From Rhizobium sp. EC-SD404 (lineage in GTDB: Bacteria > Pseudomonadota > Alphaproteobacteria > Rhizobiales > Rhizobiaceae): DNA of 64,000 bases. The translations under genes were made by a program, and so were the position numbers. Below, piece by piece: positions 1 through 7,518 of the stretch; the first letter of the stretch is position 1, and the number at the start of each line of letters is the position of its first letter. The notes under the pieces were generated by a model. That model saw only the letters and a list, made by a program, of their open reading frames with translations, searched no databases and was not told the origin of the DNA. The stretch covers positions 1,718,414 through 1,782,413 of the forward strand of contig NZ_LR701459.1 in the NCBI RefSeq assembly GCF_902498825.1. Direction: 5' to 3'.

Positions 1-191
1 ATGATGACGAAGAAGGCGGGACCGTCGGCAGGATCCGCGAAGGAGTAATCCAGCCCGCACACCTCGCAGCGCGGAGCAAGCTTCAGGAAGCCGTCGAAGA
101 GATGACCCTCGCCACATCGCGGACAGCGACCTCTTATGCCGACGCGCCATGGTTCGAGTGGGGCGTACTGGTGGTCATCATGCTGGTTCAA
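1..191 (-). CDS. DUF983 family protein, N-terminal part (cut by window edge)
   Basis: The reverse strand reads without a stop from a TTG at 191 to the window edge. The product contains RCPRCGEGHLF followed by RCEVCGLDYSF and a DGPAFFVI stretch. Two CxxC pairs ahead of a hydrophobic region are the signature of the small DUF983 membrane proteins, which are often encoded near cytochrome oxidase genes in alphaproteobacteria. The function of the family is not established. The start is a TTG placed 8 bases after a strong GGAGG; no ATG lies in this frame upstream. Only about 63 residues are visible, and the membrane part lies outside the window. The gene diverges from the MocR-type regulator. Confidence 0.8.
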   Translation of the reverse strand, partial: MNQHDDHQYAPLEPWRVGIRGRCPRCGEGHLFDGFLKLAPRCEVCGLDYSFADPADGPAFFVI

Positions 192-232
192 GACAGTGTC
201 CTCCGGGCTATCGGCCCTTCGAAAGCGATTGC

Positions 233-276
233 CATACAATTTGGAAGTAGATACATACAATCGAGATAGTGTATGG
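233..276. promoter_or_regulatory. Repeated CATACAAT motif, candidate MocR operator
   Basis: CATACAAT occurs at 233-240 and again at 254-261, exactly 21 bases (two helical turns) apart. TGTATGG at 270-276 is the inverted complement of CCATACA at 232-238. The group lies between the DUF983 start and the regulator start at 295. MocR-type regulators are known to bind direct repeats near their own promoters. Autoregulation is inferred. Confidence 0.45.
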
Positions 277-294
277 AATATACGGATCTTGAGA

Positions 295-1749
295 ATGTCC
301 CGCAAGACGGTCAGCCAGTTTCAGGATGCTATGTCGCACCTCCCAGCCAAGCTGCGCGGAACCGGCAAGCCGATCTATCTCGCTGTTGCGGACGCGATTT
401 CAGAAGCAGTCCTTGAGGGCAAACTAGCGCCGGGTGATCGTGTTCCGACGCATCGTGCTTTGGCCGAAGTGCTTGGCGTGGACCTGACCACCGCGACGAG
501 GGCTTACGCCGAGGCGCGGTCACGCGGGCTCATCGAGGCTACGGTCGGGCGAGGAACGTTTATCCGCGACCCGGCGCTGAAGGTGACGTCGGTCGGGTCG
601 GGCGTGACGCCTGTGCGCGATCCGGGTGGACTTGATCTGGCGATGAATCTCCCCCCTCCGGTATCGCCGCCGATCCATGAAATCATGCGCCGCGGGCTGG
701 GAGAGTTGCTCAGCCAGCCTCCCGCTGACCTGCTGTCGTACCGCACCGGATCCGGCTCGCGCGAAGAGCGAGAGGCAGGCGCGGCGTGGCTGCGTCCCAC
801 ACTGGGTGAGATCTCGCCCGACCGGATCCTGATCACGGCCGGAGCCCAGCCGGCAATGATGGCGATGGTCTCTTCGCTGGCCGGCTCGGGCGATGCACTT
901 CTGGCGGACCGGTTCACCTATCCCGGCATGCGGGCCATCGCCGCGCAACTCGGCATTAGGCTGGTGCCGGTGGCGGCCGATCGCCACGGCATGCTCCCTG
1001 AAGCGATCGAGGCTGCCTGCAAGTCGCATGATCGCGTGAAAGGGCTTTACTGCGTCCCGACCATGCACAACCCCACGGCGGTGACGATGCCACTGGAGCG
1101 TCGACAGGCGGTGGCGGAAGCGGCCCGCCGCAACGACCTGTTCGTGATCGAAGACGATGCATATGGGTTGCTGCCATCGGTCCCCGTTCCAGCCATCGCT
1201 TCATTCGCCCCCGACATCACCTTCCATGTGTCGACGCTGTCGAAGGTCGTGTCCCCGTCGCTGAGGGTCGCGTTCCTGGTCGTCCCGGATCAGCGGACCG
1301 CAGAACGCCTGCAATCGGCGGTGCGGGCAAACGTCCTGATGCCTTCCCCGCTTCTGACGACTTTGGCTGCCACGTGGGTGCGCAACGGTACGGCGGGCGC
1401 GATACTGGATACGATCAGGCGAGAATGCGCAGTGCGCCAAGCCATCGCCCGCAAGACGCTTCCGGAAGGATCGTTCGAAAGTGAGACGGAGGGCCTGCAT
1501 CTCTGGATCAGGTTGCCACCCGGATGGGACGGCGTGGGGTTCGCGGCACATTTGAGAAACACGCGCGGGCTGGCAGTCGTGCCGTCCGAGGCATTTGCGA
1601 TTGGGGGGCAGGGGACCGGCGGCGATCAGGCTGCCGTGCGGTTGTCGCTCGGGGCCATCCAGATGCGTGAAGATCTTTCAAGAGCACTGGAAGACGTCGC
1701 TGGCGCGCTCCGAGAAGATCGGTCTCAGCTTTTCTCGGCAGTGGTCTGA
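295..1749 (+). CDS. MocR-type (GntR/aminotransferase fusion) transcriptional regulator
   Basis: A 484-residue protein with an N-terminal GntR winged helix (about residues 15-85, with GDRVPTHRALAEVLGV) joined to a fold-type I aminotransferase domain. The PLP-domain landmarks are HNPTAVTMPLERR, the DDAYG loop and the lysine in STLSKVVSPSLRVA that should bind pyridoxal phosphate. This architecture defines MocR/PdxR/GabR regulators, which control vitamin B6, amino-acid or transporter genes. I chose the ATG at 295 because the longer frame from 136 runs through the divergent DUF983 start and the repeated CATACAAT motif, and its first 53 residues have no domain character. The target is unknown; the divergent DUF983 gene and the gene itself are the nearest candidates. 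Confidence 0.88.
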   Translation: MSRKTVSQFQDAMSHLPAKLRGTGKPIYLAVADAISEAVLEGKLAPGDRVPTHRALAEVLGVDLTTATRAYAEARSRGLIEATVGRGTFIRDPALKVTSVGSGVTPVRDPGGLDLAMNLPPPVSPPIHEIMRRGLGELLSQPPADLLSYRTGSGSREEREAGAAWLRPTLGEISPDRILITAGAQPAMMAMVSSLAGSGDALLADRFTYPGMRAIAAQLGIRLVPVAADRHGMLPEAIEAACKSHDRVKGLYCVPTMHNPTAVTMPLERRQAVAEAARRNDLFVIEDDAYGLLPSVPVPAIASFAPDITFHVSTLSKVVSPSLRVAFLVVPDQRTAERLQSAVRANVLMPSPLLTTLAATWVRNGTAGAILDTIRRECAVRQAIARKTLPEGSFESETEGLHLWIRLPPGWDGVGFAAHLRNTRGLAVVPSEAFAIGGQGTGGDQAAVRLSLGAIQMREDLSRALEDVAGALREDRSQLFSAVV

Positions 1750-1820
1750 AAGGGGCCAAAAGCGCTTGGTCTTACACGACGACCGCCAATTAGGCACAGC
1801 GGCGACTTCCGACGGCAGAC

Positions 1821-4034
1821 TTACCGCTGCCTGCCCGTCTGTTCGCGAACCGCCGCAAGACCCCGAAGCCCGTCCCGGTTGCCGGTCCCGGCAACGGCCT
1901 GGAACACGCGCTCCGCATCGCCGTAGCGCCTGAGGTTCAAATAGGCGTAGCCACGCAGAACCATCAGATCGTTGCGCTCCGGCGCGATCTGCGCGCGCTG
2001 ATCGAGCGCCATCAGCGTTTCGACGTAGCGGCGCTGCTCGAAGGCGCCGGAAGCGCGCTCCGAAAGGATGTTGGCCTGGATTTCACCTGCGCGCTCGGAC
2101 GTCATCGGCGCACTCGCAGCTGCAACGGCCGCCTCGTCGACAAGGCCGGCGCGCAGATAGGCGAGGCTTTGGCCATAGGCGGCATCCCTGGCCGTGTCGC
2201 CTTGGCCGCGCAGCGCGACGTCGAAGGCCTTGGCGGCTTCGAGCGGGCGGTTGATGTCCATCAGGCACCAGCCGCGCGATAGGGCCGAGGCGGGCGACAG
2301 CGATTCAGGATTGAGCGTTTGCGTGCAGCCTGTTGGTGCGGGCGCGGCAGCCTGCCGCTGCACTGGCCTTGGCCGCGGTGCGGCGGCCATGGCCGGCGCA
2401 GCCTCCTGCACCGGCTGCACAGATTGCTCAGCGGCATAGGCCAGAGGCGCGGCCATGGGCTCGGCGGTCGCAACGGGAGCGGCTTGGGCAGGAGCAGAAG
2501 CAGGAGCAACGGCGGGAGAAGCAGCAGATGCGAGAACGGGTGCGGCAGGGGCGGCCTGCGCCTGCGGCGTGCCGACGAGCACGATGCGCTCCGAGCGCCC
2601 GGCCCACAACCGCTTCAGTTCGGCCAGACCCGACGTGTCGGCAAGCTGGAACCGCGTGAGAGCAAGACCGTAGGCAGACGCTTCATCCTCGGGATCGAAC
2701 TGCAGGGCGCTTGAAAACCACTGGCCCGCCGTCTCATGCTGGCCATAGGCCCGGGCGTACCAGCCAAGCTGCTGGGCTGCCGGCGCGTTGCGCGCCTCGG
2801 CGACTTCGCCGACGATGCGCGTTAGAACATCAGTGCTCAGCGCGACACGCGGCTCGATGGCCAGCAGGTTCGCCGCAGCCGCGAGATAGACGCCGCGTCG
2901 CTCTTCGCTTTCATCGCGATAGGGATAAATGGCTTCCTCCGCATCTGCGAAACGGTCGAGGTCGATGAGCGCCAGCGCCAAGCCTTCAGCCGCGTCGCCT
3001 TCCGCTTCACGCTCGAAAGCCATGCGAAACCATTGCTCGGCCGTCTGCGCATCGTCCGTGCCCAGATAGTACCAGCCGAGAAGCCGCGCATCGCTCGCCC
3101 CATCGCCTTCGCGTGCCAGCCGCTCCACGCGGGCGAGCGTTTCCGCGTCGACCACGATCGTATCGTCCTCGCCGGCTGCAACCAGCGCATCGCGGGCAAT
3201 GTTGTCGCGCACCGGCGCAAATTCTCCGGCGCCGGCGTCATCGAAACGCTCCAGCGCCAGCAGTTCGTCCCGCATTTCCGGGTTCAGCAACTGCGAGGCG
3301 TTCTGCATCGTGGCAAGACGTTCCGCCGTGTCGTCGCAATTGGTCAAAACGTACCGATAGGCATCGCGCGCCCTGGGCTGACGCTCAGTCTTTGCAAAGG
3401 ACTCGGCGACCCGCCACAGGACGTCGACTTCGCTGCAGGTCAAAAGGCCCGGATTCGAGGATCCGATGCGGATGACGGTTTCGTACTGATCGAGATTGGA
3501 CGCGTTGACCAGGCGCTCGCGCGCTTCGGCCAGCGTCAACCGGTCGAGAAGGTCGACCGGCGGCTCCCAGTTTGGATCGTTCATCTGGCGCGCGGCGATC
3601 GCCTGGCGTGCCTCGGCGAACCGCCCTTGCGAATAGAGCATCCAGATCGCTTCGAGCAGAGAATCGACGTTCTCCGGCACGGCGAGGGGATCGGCGGGCG
3701 GTGTCCATTGCGGATAGAGAGCCCGCAGGCGGGCGATCTCGATTTCCAGCCGACGCGTATCGCCCTGGCTGGCGAAATAGCGAAGAGCCGTTTCGTCGAT
3801 GACGGGCATCGGCTGGTCTGCGGACGCCTGTGGCGGAGCCGGAGCCTGCGCAACGACAGGCGGCTCCTGCACGGGAACAGGTTGCTCTTCCGCGGCGAAG
3901 GGTTCCGCCGGCGAGACTGCGCCCGTCGGTTCGCCCGGACGCGCACCATCGAGAATTTGCCAGTTTTGCGCCAGCGCCGACGACGCCAGCATCAAGCTGA
4001 CCGTCAAGGCGAGGGCGGCAGCACGCGCGTTCAT
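1821..4034 (-). CDS. bcsK: BcsK-like TPR protein of the cellulose operon
   Basis: A 737-residue exported protein with a signal peptide (MNARAAALALTVSLMLASS, then ALAQ). Helical repeats follow with many W/Y/A TPR-type positions (for example LLGWYYLGTDDAQTAEQWF and LGWYARAYGQHETAGQWF). An Ala/Pro/Gln-rich linker lies around residues 530-610, and a second repeat block ends the protein. No outer-membrane barrel domain is seen, unlike BcsC. In type III bcs operons of rhizobia a TPR protein named BcsK occupies this last position and is thought to help export or organise the glucan. The start ATG overlaps the bcsZ stop by 4 bases (ATGA). The assignment rests on TPR content plus operon place. Confidence 0.75.
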   Translation of the reverse strand: MNARAAALALTVSLMLASSALAQNWQILDGARPGEPTGAVSPAEPFAAEEQPVPVQEPPVVAQAPAPPQASADQPMPVIDETALRYFASQGDTRRLEIEIARLRALYPQWTPPADPLAVPENVDSLLEAIWMLYSQGRFAEARQAIAARQMNDPNWEPPVDLLDRLTLAEARERLVNASNLDQYETVIRIGSSNPGLLTCSEVDVLWRVAESFAKTERQPRARDAYRYVLTNCDDTAERLATMQNASQLLNPEMRDELLALERFDDAGAGEFAPVRDNIARDALVAAGEDDTIVVDAETLARVERLAREGDGASDARLLGWYYLGTDDAQTAEQWFRMAFEREAEGDAAEGLALALIDLDRFADAEEAIYPYRDESEERRGVYLAAAANLLAIEPRVALSTDVLTRIVGEVAEARNAPAAQQLGWYARAYGQHETAGQWFSSALQFDPEDEASAYGLALTRFQLADTSGLAELKRLWAGRSERIVLVGTPQAQAAPAAPVLASAASPAVAPASAPAQAAPVATAEPMAAPLAYAAEQSVQPVQEAAPAMAAAPRPRPVQRQAAAPAPTGCTQTLNPESLSPASALSRGWCLMDINRPLEAAKAFDVALRGQGDTARDAAYGQSLAYLRAGLVDEAAVAAASAPMTSERAGEIQANILSERASGAFEQRRYVETLMALDQRAQIAPERNDLMVLRGYAYLNLRRYGDAERVFQAVAGTGNRDGLRGLAAVREQTGRQR

Positions 4035-5074
4035 TCGATGCACCCCACATAGTTCTCGCGCAGATGCGAAAGTGCCAGGAGATGGAGCGTCGAGGGATAA
4101 TAGACTGTCGGCGCGAAGGTCAGCAAATCCCGTTCGATCGCAACGTCGTCGACCACACATGCGATCATTGCGGGAATGATCCGATAGCCGGCATCGGTCA
4201 GCTCTTCCGTCACGTCGCCCGTCGTCAGATCGATCAAGTCCAGTTGCCCGTTGTCACCCACCATACCGTCGCGCAGTCCGCTCAGATAATCCGCGTCTCC
4301 CATCCCGCTTCGCATCAGATAGAGCGGGATTCGCAAGGCATTGTAACTGAATTCCGCCGGAAATCCTTCCGCGGGTTTCGGCTCGCCCGCCAGCGACAGC
4401 CAGTCCGGTGGCAGCCGACGGTCGGAGAAGCGCGCCTTTGCCGCAAGCGCGACGCCGCTGCGCCCGATCGCTTCCCAATCCGTGTTCGGGGCGAGGCCGG
4501 CGAGAACCGGGAATGCCTCGAAAACCCAATAGGAGAGATTGACGACCGGCCCATCCTCGCGCTCCTCGGCGGAAAACCCGGTGACGCCGGGCGAGAGCAA
4601 CAACTGGCCCTCGTGCTCGAATGTCAGATGGGTGCCGATCGCTTCCGCCATGCGCGTCGCGGCCTCGACGAGTCTCGGATCCTCCCACCCGGCACCCGCT
4701 CTTGCGAGTGCGTAGGCGATAAGAATGTCGCCATCGGTGGCATTGTTGATGTCGGTCACATTCGGCGTTTCGTCCGCCTGCCATTTCCAGGCAGCCAGTC
4801 CGTCGTCGCGCAGCAGAAGCTCGTTTCGCGTGAACGTCCATATCCGTTCGAAGTCGGCTCGCGCGCCGGCGATCTGTGCCAGCAGGAGCCCGTAGCCCTG
4901 GCCCTCGCTGTGGCTGATGCCGTCATTGGCATCGTCGAGCACGCGGCCCTCCTGCGTGACGAAACGGTTGCTGTAGAGCGACCATTCGGCCTCGCTGACA
5001 GAGGGCATGCTCTGGCTCATTGCTGGCCCGGTGATGAGTGCGAGAAAAGCGGCGACAACGACATGGCGGCTCAA
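4031..5074 (-). CDS. bcsZ: Cellulase of glycoside hydrolase family 8 (BcsZ)
   Basis: A 347-residue periplasmic endo-beta-1,4-glucanase of the cellulose operon. The N-terminus after the TTG start is a signal peptide ending near GPAMSQS. GH8 motifs are clear: SEGQGYGLLLA carries the catalytic glutamate, and NNATDGDILIAYAL carries the conserved aspartate. The family trims misplaced glucan strands during synthesis. The start is a TTG that overlaps the bcsB stop as TTGA, 6 bases after GGGAG; the upstream extension in this frame only rereads the bcsB end. Length is normal for BcsZ. The gene is translationally coupled on both sides. Confidence 0.92.
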   Translation of the reverse strand: MSRHVVVAAFLALITGPAMSQSMPSVSEAEWSLYSNRFVTQEGRVLDDANDGISHSEGQGYGLLLAQIAGARADFERIWTFTRNELLLRDDGLAAWKWQADETPNVTDINNATDGDILIAYALARAGAGWEDPRLVEAATRMAEAIGTHLTFEHEGQLLLSPGVTGFSAEEREDGPVVNLSYWVFEAFPVLAGLAPNTDWEAIGRSGVALAAKARFSDRRLPPDWLSLAGEPKPAEGFPAEFSYNALRIPLYLMRSGMGDADYLSGLRDGMVGDNGQLDLIDLTTGDVTEELTDAGYRIIPAMIACVVDDVAIERDLLTFAPTVYYPSTLHLLALSHLRENYVGCIE

Positions 5075-7518
5075 CGGCGTCTCCCAAGCCGAGAAAGCAG
5101 GCCCGACGTCGTAGCCCCGACGATGATGCACACGAAAACCAGTGCAAGCGCATAGGACAAGATGTTCGAAGAAAGCCAGTTCGCGACGATAAGGCGGTAA
5201 TTGAAGAAAGATGGCGGTTGCGACTCTATCAGCGACATCCTGCTGGAATTCAGTACCCGTCCCGGTAGACCGTCCGCTGTGAAGACGGTGAGGTGCCCCG
5301 CGAGCTGGTCCCAGTTTGTGCTGCGCACGAGTTCGCGTGCGCCCAATTGCATGCCGGCCTCATCCGGCGCAGTCACGACCGTCCAGGTGCCCGTACCAGA
5401 GGGATTGATGCTTTGAGCCACCACCATCGTGTCGCCTTCGGCGGGCACGAAGGGGGCGTCCTCCTGCGGCGCAAAGCGCAGCATGTCGCCGGTAATGTTG
5501 AAGGTTTCCGATGCCCAGTTGCGCGTGGATTCGATCGTGCGGGCGATCCATCCGGCTTGCATCTGGCCGCGCCAGGCCTCCATCGTCACCGGAGCGGGTT
5601 CTCCGGCATCGGGGCTACCGATCTGGCCTGTCGAACGCGCCGGCGCCCAACTTGTGGCAGCCTGAGCATCGATGCCCACCTGTGTCAGCACATTGCCGGC
5701 GATGCTCGCCGGCGTGCCGAAGAAGATTGCATTCTGATCGCGGGCGATTTCGGCCGACATGACCAGTTGGGTCGGCACGATGCGCCCGCTGGCAAGCGAC
5801 ATACGCGCCATGAAATTGGCTGCAGCCGAGAGGCTCGCAGTGGATCCGCGACCGATCACCAGCGGCACCGGTTCTTGAGCCTGATTGTAGGGATAACCAG
5901 TTCCGGCGACAGCAGCGAGATTGGGAATCTGTCCGATGCGCGCGAAGTCCGGAAGAACGAATTGCGACGTGTCGAAAATTGCGAAACGCGGGGTCGTATC
6001 GGTGGTGGCGCCAGGGGCGCAGACCTCGTCGTCACGTGTCAGAAGATCGACCTCGAACAGCACCGTGTTCACGCCCGGCTTGAAGTGTTCCATCGTGACC
6101 TTGATGGGAAACTGGCGAAGGACCGCCCCGCGCCGCGCGGTCATGGCGACCGAAGTCGCGATGTTGCCATTGACATAGACGTTGATGAGCCCGCCCGGCA
6201 GAACGGCGCCCGTATAGGCGGCGTCGAGCAGGATCCGCGCCTGCCCATATGAGCCGGCATAGAAGTCCGACGGCACGGCGAACTGAAACGAGCGGGCGTA
6301 GCGGCGGCCTGCAAACTGTTCCGATCCGATGCCGAGATCCGCAAAGCTGATCGAGCGGCCTTCGTAAATCATCGGTGCGTTTGGCGTCCAGGTTGCCTCG
6401 GTCGACAGAAATTCCCGAGGAGCGCCTGCCGGCCGGTCGACCTGCTGAGCAATTTGGGTGACGGCCGTCAGCCATTCCTGCTGGTTCTGGCCGGTCACGA
6501 TCAATATCGGCGAAGCGCCGGATTCGCCATCGACCAACATGAGCGTCGGTCCGCCGATCTGCGTCGCATCGATCCCAGCCATTTCCGCGATATCGGCCGC
6601 CGCACCTGCAAATACGCGAAGGTCGGGGCTTTCGATCAGTCCATCATCGGTGGTGGCGATCGAAAATTGCGGATCGGGGAAGTTGGAGGACAGAGCGATT
6701 GCCTGGGTCAGCCGCAAAAGTTCGGCGCCGATGTCGCTGCTGGCCAGAACAGGCGCGATGATCGCGATATCCGCGCTGCCGTTCATGTCGCCGCTGAGCG
6801 CGCGCAGATCCTCGACGTTGGTCAGGCCGATCTCATCGGATGACGGGAATGCCAGAAACGTTCGCGCTCCGTCGAGCTCGGTCCAGAGCTCGTAGGTGGA
6901 TTCGATGCTGCAATCGGTCCGATGACGTTGGATCGCCTGGACGGATAGCTCGTTGCGCCCCGGTTGCAGCAGCCCAGCCGCCAGATCGACGGTCAATTCG
7001 CCCGTGTCTCCTGGCGCCTGAATACTCTCGTGGAGCACCGATACACCATTGATCGAGACCGACAGACGGGAAGCTTCGGGAGCCACGACCACGGCGTTGC
7101 GGTAGCCGACGTTCAGCCGAACGGGTGATGCGGCCTGGGCCTCCGTCAAATAGACAGCCCAGTTGCGTCGGTCGCCTTCTCCATTGAGCCTCAACATGGG
7201 CTCGGGCAAAAGATAGCGCAGCGTGTCTGCGTCAACGGATGTTTCAGGGGCAGGCGGGGCCGGCTCCGCCAAATCCGCATCGGACTGATTGTTCGGCGCA
7301 GTCGTGGAGGGCTGCTCGGCTGGTTCGGGTGTCGCAGGTTCTGGTGGTGCCGGTTCCGGCGTCGTTGGTTCCGGCGTTGCGGGCACGGGCGGCAATGGTT
7401 CGGGTGCTACATCCTCCTCGACGGCTGGCCGCTCGGGCGACATGTCGAACGGCGTTCCTTGCGCATGCGCATCGACGGCGCACAGCATTGCGACGAGAGC
7501 GATGGCGGCGCGCGTCAT
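5071..7518 (-). CDS. bcsB: Cellulose synthase periplasmic subunit BcsB
   Basis: An 815-residue protein with a signal peptide (MTRAAIALVAMLCAVDAHAQ). A Pro/Glu/Thr-rich spacer of roughly 80 residues follows, then the BcsB carbohydrate-binding and flavodoxin-like modules, and one C-terminal membrane helix (around ILSYALALVFVCIIVGATTS) ending in basic residues. In BcsA-BcsB synthases this helix docks on BcsA and the periplasmic domains receive the growing glucan. The ATG overlaps the bcsA stop (ATGA). The low-complexity PEPTTPEP-type spacer is longer than in enterobacterial BcsB, but such spacers vary widely. Confidence 0.92.
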   Translation of the reverse strand: MTRAAIALVAMLCAVDAHAQGTPFDMSPERPAVEEDVAPEPLPPVPATPEPTTPEPAPPEPATPEPAEQPSTTAPNNQSDADLAEPAPPAPETSVDADTLRYLLPEPMLRLNGEGDRRNWAVYLTEAQAASPVRLNVGYRNAVVVAPEASRLSVSINGVSVLHESIQAPGDTGELTVDLAAGLLQPGRNELSVQAIQRHRTDCSIESTYELWTELDGARTFLAFPSSDEIGLTNVEDLRALSGDMNGSADIAIIAPVLASSDIGAELLRLTQAIALSSNFPDPQFSIATTDDGLIESPDLRVFAGAAADIAEMAGIDATQIGGPTLMLVDGESGASPILIVTGQNQQEWLTAVTQIAQQVDRPAGAPREFLSTEATWTPNAPMIYEGRSISFADLGIGSEQFAGRRYARSFQFAVPSDFYAGSYGQARILLDAAYTGAVLPGGLINVYVNGNIATSVAMTARRGAVLRQFPIKVTMEHFKPGVNTVLFEVDLLTRDDEVCAPGATTDTTPRFAIFDTSQFVLPDFARIGQIPNLAAVAGTGYPYNQAQEPVPLVIGRGSTASLSAAANFMARMSLASGRIVPTQLVMSAEIARDQNAIFFGTPASIAGNVLTQVGIDAQAATSWAPARSTGQIGSPDAGEPAPVTMEAWRGQMQAGWIARTIESTRNWASETFNITGDMLRFAPQEDAPFVPAEGDTMVVAQSINPSGTGTWTVVTAPDEAGMQLGARELVRSTNWDQLAGHLTVFTADGLPGRVLNSSRMSLIESQPPSFFNYRLIVANWLSSNILSYALALVFVCIIVGATTSGLLSRLGRRR

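Noticed and set aside
136..294. Upstream extension of the MocR-type regulator
   Set aside because: It overlaps the divergent DUF983 start and the CATACAAT repeats, and its residues have no domain pattern.
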